In this document: one piece after another, positions 27,713 to 35,026 of the stretch
Layout of the letters: each line of letters starts with the position of its first letter
How positions within the stretch are numbered: the first letter of the stretch is position 1
Assembly (NCBI RefSeq): GCF_000621665.1
Contig: NZ_JHXQ01000005.1
Coordinates: forward strand, 124,001 to 188,000
Direction: 5' to 3'
Source of the DNA: Allorhizobium undicola ORS 992 = ATCC 700741
Lineage (GTDB): Bacteria; Pseudomonadota; Alphaproteobacteria; Rhizobiales; Rhizobiaceae
Length of the DNA: 64,000 nucleotides
Translations under genes and position numbers: made by a program
Notes under the pieces: generated by a model
Databases searched by the model: none
Told to the model about the DNA's origin: nothing
The model's input: only the letters and a program-made list of their open reading frames with translations

Positions 27713-29077
27713 ATGAGCGCTGCTGACATGGCGGCCGACGACAGCGGGGGAGCGGGCGCAAGCGTCATTGATCCCCTGACCGGTCTTGGAAATCAGCGGC
27801 GGCTGAGGGAAGACGTTTGCGCGCTTGCAGCCGAGCGCGCCGCCGACCCGGCCCCCTTCACCGTTGCGCTTGTCAATCTCGATGGCTTCAAACCGATCAA
27901 CGACCTGTTCGGGTCGATGGCGGGGGATGAGATCCTGTGTCAGGTCGCCCATCGCCTGAAGGCCTGCACGCCGGATGGCAGCATCGTCACCCGCCACGAC
28001 GGCGATGAATTCGCCATTATCCTGCCGCTGATCTTCGAGGCAGGCAGCGCCGAGCGCATCGGCTATCTCATCAAGGACGTGCTGTCGGCGCCCTATGATC
28101 TTGGCGACCGCAACGTGCGTCTTTCAGCCTCGCTGGGCTTTGCCATCTACCCCTTTGCGGGGGAGGAATTCAGCGATCTCATGAAAAGCGCGGAAACCGC
28201 GCTCTATCGCTCAAAGCGTCGCGGACGTGGGCAAATCACCGTCTATACCCGCGAAATCGCTCAGGAAATGCGCCACTCCACCCAGTTGGAACAGGCCCTG
28301 CGCAACGCCATCATCCATGATGCCGTGGATGTACATTTTCAGCCCATCGTCTCGCTGGCCGATCACCAGGTGCTGGGTTTCGAAGCGCTGGCGCGGTGGA
28401 TCGATGCCGATCTGGGTTTCGTTTCGCCCGCCATTTTCGTGCCGCTTGCCGAAGAACGCGGCTTTATCGATACGCTGTCGGAAACCCTGTTGCGCAAGGC
28501 CGCCGATGCCGCCCTCACCTGGCCGCGCGATCTTTTCCTTTCCTTCAACCTCTCCTCCGCGCAATTGAAGGACAGCTCTACCGCCTCGCGCACGCTTGCC
28601 ATTCTCAGCGCTGCCGGGCTTGATCCCGCCCGGCTGGAGCTCGAAATTACCGAAACCGCCGTCATGGCCTGCGCCAAAACGGCCAATGCCATCATTGGCG
28701 ATTTGCGGCAGGCCGGGGTGCGGATTTCGCTGGACGATTTCGGGACAGGACAGTCCAGCCTTGGACGGCTGCGTGAATTCACCTTCGACAAGGTAAAGAT
28801 CGATCGCGCCTTCGTTTCCGCTATCACCACCGATCGCGTCTCCGAACATATCGTACGGGCGGTGATTTCCATGTGCGAAGGTTTAAACCTCAAGGTGGTG
28901 GCAGAAGGCATCGAAACCGAGGCAGAGGCCGCCATGCTCGACGCATTGGGATGCGCCATGGGTCAGGGCTATTATTTCGGCAAGCCCGCCGATGCCGCCG
29001 GGACGCTGCGCTATCTCTATCGTCACTATCAGGATTTAAGCGCTGCCCGCCACAAGGGCATGATGCTTTCCGGCTGA
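27713..29077 (+). CDS. GGDEF-EAL protein, probable c-di-GMP phosphodiesterase
   Basis: The 454-residue product has a GGDEF domain (about 20-180) whose signature is degenerate ('RHDGDEF' in place of RxGGDEF) and an EAL domain (about 195-440) with the catalytic set intact: 'FEALARW', 'FNLSSAQL', 'LELEITETA', 'LDDFGTGQSSL', 'KVKIDRAF', 'VVAEGIET' and 'GQGYYFGKP'. No sensor or membrane segment precedes them, so it is cytoplasmic. I infer c-di-GMP hydrolysis with a GGDEF domain that is inactive or regulatory. ATG 27713 follows AAGGA. Confidence 0.88.
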   Translation: MSAADMAADDSGGAGASVIDPLTGLGNQRRLREDVCALAAERAADPAPFTVALVNLDGFKPINDLFGSMAGDEILCQVAHRLKACTPDGSIVTRHDGDEFAIILPLIFEAGSAERIGYLIKDVLSAPYDLGDRNVRLSASLGFAIYPFAGEEFSDLMKSAETALYRSKRRGRGQITVYTREIAQEMRHSTQLEQALRNAIIHDAVDVHFQPIVSLADHQVLGFEALARWIDADLGFVSPAIFVPLAEERGFIDTLSETLLRKAADAALTWPRDLFLSFNLSSAQLKDSSTASRTLAILSAAGLDPARLELEITETAVMACAKTANAIIGDLRQAGVRISLDDFGTGQSSLGRLREFTFDKVKIDRAFVSAITTDRVSEHIVRAVISMCEGLNLKVVAEGIETEAEAAMLDALGCAMGQGYYFGKPADAAGTLRYLYRHYQDLSAARHKGMMLSG

Positions 29078-29116
29078 AACCGGTTTTCCCTCCGAAAATC
29101 CGCAAAAAACAGAATG

Positions 29117-30013
29117 TTACATCCTCTGGGAAAGCAGGGCGAACTGCGCCTCCACCGCCCGCTTCACCTCATCCTTGACGGGTTCGGACACTTCGAAAAT
29201 CTGCCGCGCCTTCAGGAAATCCAGCACGCCGAAACCATTGACCGGCGGACGCAGGAAAATGGCTGGCGGCCCCAGCTTCAGCTTCAGCGCCAGATGCGAT
29301 TGCATCATCAGCTGCGAGGCGCCGAACAGGCTTTCAATGCGGTTGGGCAGTTCCAGCCCCGTGCCGACCGGACCGCCGACAATATCGATGCCGATCACGA
29401 TATCGGCCATGCCGAACAGATGCTCATAGGGCACCGGATTGAAAATGCCGCCATCGATCATCAGCCGGTCATCGAGGTTGACCGGCGCAAAAAGCGCCGG
29501 GATCGCGGCAGAGGCCGCCAGCGCCTGATAAAGATCGCCCGCTTCGATCAGCTTTTCGCAATGACCGTAATAATCGGTGGCAATCACCTTCAGCGGCATG
29601 GAAAGATCGGAGAAATCAGCCGGAATCCGCTCCGGCAGAAAGGCGCGCAAAATCCGCTCCAGATTGAACTGGCCAAGGCGAAAACCGCCCAGCGCATCCT
29701 TCATGGAAGGCGGCCTGAGGCTCCAGATGCGGTTGACCACGGCATTGCGTTTTCCCACGGTTTCCAGCGCGTGTTCGCGCATTTCCGCCGCGGACATGCC
29801 AGCCGCCGCACCCGCGCCGATAATGGCGCCGATGGATGCCCCGGCGATGGCAACCGGAGCAAGGCCAAGCTCTTCCAGCGCCTCCAGCACCTGAATATGC
29901 GCAAAACCCCGTGCCCCCCCTGCCCCAAGCGCAAGGCCGATGGTGGGCGTAGTGCCAGTGCGAGCGGCCGCCAATGCTTTATGCTCATCGATCATCGGGG
30001 CATGTCTTTCCAT
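29117..30013 (-). CDS. patatin-like phospholipase (RssA-like)
   Basis: Patatin-type lipases use a Ser-Asp dyad. The 298-residue product shows the oxyanion loop 'GLALGAGGARGFAHIQVLEAL', the nucleophile elbow 'GASIG' and the catalytic Asp in 'MIDGGIFNPVP'. A helical C-terminal region follows, and there is no signal peptide. It is convergent with the GGDEF-EAL gene. The substrate is unknown; the bacterial NTE-like/RssA group is the closest match. Confidence 0.9.
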   Translation of the reverse strand: MERHAPMIDEHKALAAARTGTTPTIGLALGAGGARGFAHIQVLEALEELGLAPVAIAGASIGAIIGAGAAAGMSAAEMREHALETVGKRNAVVNRIWSLRPPSMKDALGGFRLGQFNLERILRAFLPERIPADFSDLSMPLKVIATDYYGHCEKLIEAGDLYQALAASAAIPALFAPVNLDDRLMIDGGIFNPVPYEHLFGMADIVIGIDIVGGPVGTGLELPNRIESLFGASQLMMQSHLALKLKLGPPAIFLRPPVNGFGVLDFLKARQIFEVSEPVKDEVKRAVEAQFALLSQRM

Positions 30014-30060
30014 GGCCGCTCACCGCGCGGGAAACCTGTTTTGTCGTTCCGTCGAAGGGC

Positions 30061-30618
30061 TCAGGGCCGGTAATTGTAAAAGTGAATGCGGGTGTCGCCG
30101 AAGGTGCGCGTTTCGGCAAGCGCGAAGGGCGGCTCCACCGCAACCTCCACATCGCCACGCTCCTCCAGAATGGCAAGCGCACCCGGCACCAGCCAGCCAC
30201 CCTTATGGGCGGCGGCAAAGGCCTTTTCGCCAAGGCCTTTGCCATAGGGCGGATCGGCAAAGAGCAGATGAAAGGGCTCCATGGTGTTGACGGGGCCAAG
30301 ATCGGTGGCATCCCGCCTCAGGATCTTCGCCCGGCCATGCAGACCGAAGCTGTCGATATTTTCCCACAAGAGCCCGCGGCCCTCGACGCTGTTTTCCACG
30401 AAGAGGGCGGCGCGACAGCCGCGAGACAGAGCCTCAAGCCCGACAGCACCCGTGCCCGCGAAAAGATCGAGAATACGGGTGCCATCCAGACTTTCCGGGT
30501 GGGCATGGGTGATGATGTTGAACAGGCTTTCGCGCGTCCGGTCGATGGTCGGCCGGATCGCATTGCTTTTCGGCGAGGCGATGGTGCGCCCGCGGAACTC
30601 TCCTGCGACGATCCGCAT
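30061..30618 (-). CDS. rsmD: 16S rRNA (guanine966-N2)-methyltransferase
   Basis: RsmD methylates G966 of 16S rRNA. The 185-residue Rossmann methyltransferase starts 'MRIVAGEFRGRTI' and has 'RPTIDRTRESLFNII', the SAM-binding 'ILDLFAGTGAVGLEALSRG' and the catalytic 'LLFADPPYGKG'. It begins three bases after the rluB stop, so the two ribosome-modification genes form an operon. Confidence 0.94.
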   Translation of the reverse strand: MRIVAGEFRGRTIASPKSNAIRPTIDRTRESLFNIITHAHPESLDGTRILDLFAGTGAVGLEALSRGCRAALFVENSVEGRGLLWENIDSFGLHGRAKILRRDATDLGPVNTMEPFHLLFADPPYGKGLGEKAFAAAHKGGWLVPGALAILEERGDVEVAVEPPFALAETRTFGDTRIHFYNYRP

Positions 30619-30621
30619 GGC

Positions 30622-32553
30622 TTACCTCTTGCCCTTGAAGCCACCCGGCTTGCCTGAAGGCCTGCCGCCGCCGGGTTTGCCTCCAAAGGGCTTCCCACCA
30701 CCGGGTTTGCCACCAAAGGACTTGCCGCCCGGCTTGCCACCGAAAGGCTTTGCATCGCTGCGAGGCGGCCCCTTGCGGCCTTCGCCTGGCTTGTCACGGC
30801 CAAAGCCGGACCCCCGGCGGTCTTCAAACTTGCCGCCATCGCGGCGGTTCTCAAACTTGCCGCCGTCGCGGTTGCCGCCAAAGCCGCCCTCGCGGCGCTG
30901 GCGCGGTGCGTCCTGCCCGTCGGCCTTGCGGGCCGGTTCCTCGGCGCGGATCCACTCACCCTCGTCGTCGCGGGCGCGGCTTACCAGAACACGCGGGCCG
31001 GGATCGAAGGCGCGGCTGGCGCCGCCCTTTCTGTCGGGATCATGCCTAGACAGCGAGCGCGAGGCAGACCCATCCTTGTTGCGGCCATAGCGATTATCCG
31101 GACGCTTACCATCGCCACGGGCGCGCAGCGGCTTTTCGCGCTCCTCCCCCTCGGCCTTGGCGGCGGCCACGGGGCGTGCGCCCGGCGCCATCCACACATT
31201 GGCGGTGCGGGTGGTGGCAGCGGGCGTGCGCTTGGCCTTGCCGAAATCGCGCTCATCGCGGCGGCTGGTGTCCAGCCGGTCCAGCGCCCGCTCACGGCCC
31301 GACATGCGCTCAGAGCCCTTACCCTCGGAGCCTTTGCGCTCCGGCTTGCCTTTACGAGCGGGCCGGTCCTCGTCCTGCCGTTCGGGGCGTTCAGCGCGCT
31401 CGGAGCGGGCCGGGCGCATGGGGCACTGCTCTTCCTCATCATCGCGTGCTTCTGCGGCATTGAAGATCGGCGCGTCGAAATTGGCCTTGGCCTCTTCGAT
31501 CAGGCGCGGCCCAAGCTGGTCGCGCAACATGCGGCCGCGCACCTCCATGGCCTTGCCTTCCGACAGGTCGCCAAGCTGGAAAGGACCGTAGGAAATGCGG
31601 ATGAGCCGGTTCACATCCAGCCCCAGCGCACCCAGAACATTCTTGATTTCGCGGTTCTTGCCTTCGCGCAGACCCATGGTGATCCACACATTGTGGCCCT
31701 GGGCGCGGTCAAGCGTTGCATCGATGGCGCCATAAAGCACGCCGTCCACGGCAATCCCGTCCTTGAGCTTGTCCAGCGCGGCCTGATCCACCGAGCCATA
31801 GGCACGCACGCGGTAGCGGCGCAGCCAGCCGGTCGTCGGCAGTTCCAGCACCCGCGCCAGCCCGCCATCATTGGTCAACAGCAGCAGGCCCTCGGTATTG
31901 ATGTCGAGACGGCCGATGGACATGACGCGCGGCAGGTCTTCCGGCAGATTGTCGAAAACCGTGGGGCGGCCTTCCGGATCGGAATTGGTCGTCACCAGAC
32001 CGGCGGGCTTGTGGTAGAGCCACAGCCGCGTGCGCTCTATGCCGCGAATGGGAGTGCCGTCCACTTCGATACGGTCGGCAAGCGTGGCGTTCAGCACGGG
32101 GCTGTCCAGTACCTTGCCGTTCACCGCAACGCGGCCTTCCATGATCATGCGTTCCACATCCCGCCGCGAGGCAACGCCTGCGCGCGCCAGAAGCTTGGAG
32201 ATGCGCTCGGGCTTCATGGCCTCGTCGCCGGTGGAAACGGCGCCATCCGTACGCCTGGGACGAAATGCCGCCTTCACCTGATCTCTGTCGGCACCCTTGC
32301 CCGCAGCCTGTGCATCCCGCTTGAAGCCGGAGGGTTTGCCGCCTGCCGCCTTGGCGAAACCGGATTTGAAGGGCTTTTCGGAACGGTCGGACCGCCCGCC
32401 GCCCTCGCCTTCTGCCTTGCCGGAAAAGCGCGAGGGTTTACCCGAGGCGGAGGATTTGAAACCATCGCCTTTACGGGGGCCTGATTTGCCGCCATTGAAT
32501 TTGCTGCCTGGAGCCTTGCCGCCCCGGCGCTGGAACTTGTCGTTATCGGTCAT
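30622..32553 (-). CDS. rluB: pseudouridine synthase RluB-like with long disordered tails
   Basis: RluB makes pseudouridine in 23S rRNA. The 643-residue product has a basic, Gly/Lys/Ser-rich N-terminal ~95 residues, an S4 RNA-binding domain ('ERISKLLARAGVASRRDVERMIMEGRVAVNG'), the synthase domain with catalytic 'GRLDINTEGLLLLTNDGG', and then ~290 residues of low-complexity Arg/Lys/Gly/Glu sequence ending in a run of GGKPFGGKPGG-type repeats. The core is ~230 residues, so more than half the protein is disordered. ATG 32553 is chosen over the longer frame because it starts the basic tail. It overlaps nothing and drives rsmD. Confidence 0.9.
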   Translation of the reverse strand: MTDNDKFQRRGGKAPGSKFNGGKSGPRKGDGFKSSASGKPSRFSGKAEGEGGGRSDRSEKPFKSGFAKAAGGKPSGFKRDAQAAGKGADRDQVKAAFRPRRTDGAVSTGDEAMKPERISKLLARAGVASRRDVERMIMEGRVAVNGKVLDSPVLNATLADRIEVDGTPIRGIERTRLWLYHKPAGLVTTNSDPEGRPTVFDNLPEDLPRVMSIGRLDINTEGLLLLTNDGGLARVLELPTTGWLRRYRVRAYGSVDQAALDKLKDGIAVDGVLYGAIDATLDRAQGHNVWITMGLREGKNREIKNVLGALGLDVNRLIRISYGPFQLGDLSEGKAMEVRGRMLRDQLGPRLIEEAKANFDAPIFNAAEARDDEEEQCPMRPARSERAERPERQDEDRPARKGKPERKGSEGKGSERMSGRERALDRLDTSRRDERDFGKAKRTPAATTRTANVWMAPGARPVAAAKAEGEEREKPLRARGDGKRPDNRYGRNKDGSASRSLSRHDPDRKGGASRAFDPGPRVLVSRARDDEGEWIRAEEPARKADGQDAPRQRREGGFGGNRDGGKFENRRDGGKFEDRRGSGFGRDKPGEGRKGPPRSDAKPFGGKPGGKSFGGKPGGGKPFGGKPGGGRPSGKPGGFKGKR

Positions 32554-32627
32554 TTTTCTATTTGCCTGTCGTTTGGCCTGTGTCCTATCAGGTCCGGCAG
32601 GCTTGGTTAAGCGGAAAGTTGCGGGAT

Positions 32628-33077
32628 ATGCTGCCAACACGGCGTTTCATGAATGCGGCTCTTGAGGAAGCTGAGGCGGCGGGCGCGCGCGGCGAAGTGC
32701 CGATCGGCGCCGTCGTGGTGCGGCAGGACCGGATCGTTGCGGCAGCCGGAAACGAAACCCGCGCGCTGCGCGACATCAGCGCCCATGCCGAGATCCTCGC
32801 CATTCGCCGCGCCGCCGCGATACTTGAAGACGAGCGGCTAAGCGGTTGCGACCTCTATGTAACATTGGAACCCTGCGCCATGTGCGCGGCCGCCATATCC
32901 TTTGCGCGAATTAGACGTTTATATTATGGTGCTGAAGATCCCAAGGGCGGAGGGGTGGATCATGGTGGCCGGTTTTACAGCCAGCCCACCTGCCACCACG
33001 CACCGGAGGTCTATTCCGGCATTGGCGAAAGCGCCAGCGCCGAACTGCTGAAAGCCTTTTTTCACGAGCGGCGATGA
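32628..33077 (+). CDS. tadA: tRNA-specific adenosine deaminase
   Basis: TadA converts A34 to inosine in tRNA-Arg(ACG). The 149-residue zinc deaminase has 'SAHAEILAIRRAA' (His ligand and proton-shuttle Glu) and 'TLEPCAMCAAAISFARIRRLYYGAEDPKGGGVDHG' (two Cys ligands), both diagnostic. Start ATG 32628 or 32649; neither has a strong ribosome site. It is divergent from rluB, and the next gene begins within its stop codon. Confidence 0.93.
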   Translation: MLPTRRFMNAALEEAEAAGARGEVPIGAVVVRQDRIVAAAGNETRALRDISAHAEILAIRRAAAILEDERLSGCDLYVTLEPCAMCAAAISFARIRRLYYGAEDPKGGGVDHGGRFYSQPTCHHAPEVYSGIGESASAELLKAFFHERR

Positions 33078-33379
33078 TCGAAACGCCTGTCACACTCTGG
33101 TTTGTCATGGTGGCGCTTTCCATCCATGCCTATTTTCGTCTTGCGCCACGGCAGAAGCTTCTGCCGATGCAATGGACGTTTACCGGAAAGGTCGCCTGGC
33201 GCGCGCCCCGCCTGACGGCGCTCAGCTTCGTGCCGCTTCTGGTGGCAGCCCTGCTCGTTTTCGTCGCCACCCTGCCGCAATATGCAAGCCTTGCGGATTC
33301 CCCGCTGGAAATGGTCGCAGGCATCGGGCTGGCCGTGCATGTGCTGCATCTGGCCATTTTGTGGCTGACCTTGAGCTGA
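33074..33379 (+). CDS. small hypothetical membrane protein
   Basis: This 101-residue protein overlaps the tadA stop by four bases (ATGA) and so is coupled to it. It has three hydrophobic segments (about 6-22, 50-68, 80-100) and a 'MQWTFTGKVAWRAPR' loop like that of small rhizobial membrane proteins of the DUF1648/SdpI-type shape. No function can be read. An RIME1/Bru-RS element follows 14 bases after the stop. Confidence 0.7.
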   Translation: MIETPVTLWFVMVALSIHAYFRLAPRQKLLPMQWTFTGKVAWRAPRLTALSFVPLLVAALLVFVATLPQYASLADSPLEMVAGIGLAVHVLHLAILWLTLS

Positions 33380-33393
33380 TCGCCAGCGGCCCC

Positions 33394-33499
33394 TACAGCG
33401 CCGTGCGTTTTCTCAAACGCACAAAGGACGCTGTAACACTTTAAAGCTGCTGCATAATTTTCACCTTAAATCGATTCCGATTTAAGGAATTATGCAGTA
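33394..33499 (-). repeat. RIME1/Bru-RS-type element, intact
   Basis: 106 bp from TA to TA with both palindromes intact (GTGCGTTTTCTCAAACGCAC and TTAAATCGATTCCGATTTAA). It fills the gap between two convergent genes. Confidence 0.88.
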
Positions 33500-33504
33500 G
33501 ATTA

Positions 33505-33984
33505 TCACTCCCCGGCGAAGGCCTTGAGCGCCTCGCCCGTCAGGCGATAGCGGATCCAATCGCTTTGCGGTTCGCCGCCGATGGCCTCATAAACCCGGAT
33601 GGCCGGTTCGTTCCAGTCCAGCACGCTCCATTCAAAGCGTCCGCAATCTTCCGAAACGGCGCGTTTGGCCAGATAGCGCAGCAGGAGCTTGCCGCCGCCT
33701 TTTCCGCGAAAGGCGGGATCGACGTAAAGATCCTCAAGATAGAGGCCCTTGCGCGCCAGCCAGGTGGAATAGCTGTAGAACCAGATGGCAAAACCCGCCG
33801 CGACCCCATCGCTTTCCAGAATGGCCGCGCCGGTGACGCTGCCTTCGCCAAATAGCGTGCGCTCAAGGCTTTCCGGCGTTGCCAGTACCTCATGCTCGGC
33901 CTTTTCGTAAATGGCAAGATCGGTGATGAAGCGCAAAATGGCCGGAACATCGGCGCGGTCGGCTTGGCGAATGGTAAAGCTCAT
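33505..33984 (-). CDS. GNAT-family N-acetyltransferase
   Basis: The 159-residue product has the GNAT fold with acetyl-CoA-binding motif A ('LYLEDLYVDPAFRGKGGGKLLLRYLAKRA') and an N-terminal 'IRQADRADVPAILRFITDLAIYEKAEHEV'. The pattern resembles diamine (spermidine/spermine-type) acetyltransferases such as SAT1-like proteins, so an amine substrate is possible but unproven. It ends 5 bases from an RIME1/Bru-RS copy. Confidence 0.88.
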   Translation of the reverse strand: MSFTIRQADRADVPAILRFITDLAIYEKAEHEVLATPESLERTLFGEGSVTGAAILESDGVAAGFAIWFYSYSTWLARKGLYLEDLYVDPAFRGKGGGKLLLRYLAKRAVSEDCGRFEWSVLDWNEPAIRVYEAIGGEPQSDWIRYRLTGEALKAFAGE

Positions 33985-34053
33985 GGAAATCCCGACATGA
34001 AAAGGGGCCGATACCGGCCCCGAAAATCATCACCTGCGATGACCGCATTGGAC

Positions 34054-34160
34054 TACTGCATAATTCCTTAAAATCAGAATCGATTTAAGGTGAAAATTAT
34101 GCAGCAGATTTAAAGTGTTACAGCGTCCTTTGTGCGTTTGTTAAAACGCACGGCGCTGTA
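34054..34160 (+). repeat. RIME1/Bru-RS-type element, intact
   Basis: 107 bp (one extra A in the first palindrome), bounded by TA, ending 6 bases before the stop of the lipoprotein gene. With 33394-33499 it brackets the acetyltransferase gene in opposite orientation. Confidence 0.88.
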
Positions 34161-34166
34161 GCGCGC

Positions 34167-34790
34167 TTATTGGAAGGGCTGCCACCAGTTCTTGCCGGAA
34201 TTTGCAATCTGCGCATCCTTCTGGCGGCGCTTTTCTTTCTTGGCTTCCGGCTCGCCCAGATCGGTCAGCTTGGTCTCATCCACCATGCGGTAGCTGTCCG
34301 GCGGATCGGAAAGAACGCGGCGCTGGTCGAGATAGGCGCCCTTCTGGATCTTGCGGGCATCGCGGAAGGCCTGCCACTTTTGCGTTTCCGTCATCGTGCC
34401 GTTGGTGCCGTAACCGGCCAGAAGCGGCGAGCGATAATTCGGGTTGCTGGCATTGGCATCGGCTTCCGCCACCAAGCGCTTGCGGGTATCTTCCGGCGCT
34501 TCCAGCCATTCGGGATTGTCCTTGCTGGCAAGCGAGGTCTGCGGCTGCACCAGTTCGGCCTGCGCGCCCTTGGGCGGCAGCACCAGATCAGGGCGCGGAT
34601 TATACTTACCATCGGCCTTTTTCTGGCCGCCGGTGACAGACACCGCCGAACCAAGGTCGTCGGTCAGTTGTTCCATCGCCGTCTTGTCCGTTCCATAGGT
34701 CGGGCTGCTCATGCAGCCGCTGAGGCCGGAGCAGGCGCCGACAACGCCAGCGAGCGTCACACCTACGCGAAACAGTTTTGCCTTCACCAT
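34167..34790 (-). CDS. putative exported lipoprotein
   Basis: The 207-residue product has a lipoprotein signal: basic start 'MVKAKLFRVGVTLAGVVGA', lipobox 'LSGC' at about residue 26. The mature part is hydrophilic with 'PRPDLVLPPKGAQAELVQPQ' and a basic C-terminus ending 'NWWQPFQ'. It resembles conserved outer-envelope lipoproteins next to ileS in Rhizobiales, whose role I do not know. It follows ileS on the same strand with 236 bases between. Confidence 0.75.
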   Translation of the reverse strand: MVKAKLFRVGVTLAGVVGACSGLSGCMSSPTYGTDKTAMEQLTDDLGSAVSVTGGQKKADGKYNPRPDLVLPPKGAQAELVQPQTSLASKDNPEWLEAPEDTRKRLVAEADANASNPNYRSPLLAGYGTNGTMTETQKWQAFRDARKIQKGAYLDQRRVLSDPPDSYRMVDETKLTDLGEPEAKKEKRRQKDAQIANSGKNWWQPFQ

Positions 34791-35026
34791 CTACTTCCAG
34801 CCTTTCAGCATGACGCGCCACTTGGCGTCACAGCTCCATGCTCCACCCATCACGGCAGGGGTCGTATCCACGCGGAATGCGGACTTGCACCGTGCTTTCA
34901 GGCGAGCATTTCTCGCCTGAAAGAAAATTCCGGCCAATTTCAGGCAGCTTTTACCGAAAGTTCAGTAAAAGAGCAAATGCCGTCTGCCAACCCCAAACAG
35001 AAGTGTGCAGCGGCATTTCGCCAAAA

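Noticed and set aside
31042..32484. 480-codon open frame opposite rluB
   Set aside because: It is a shadow of the low-complexity and synthase regions; rluB is certain.
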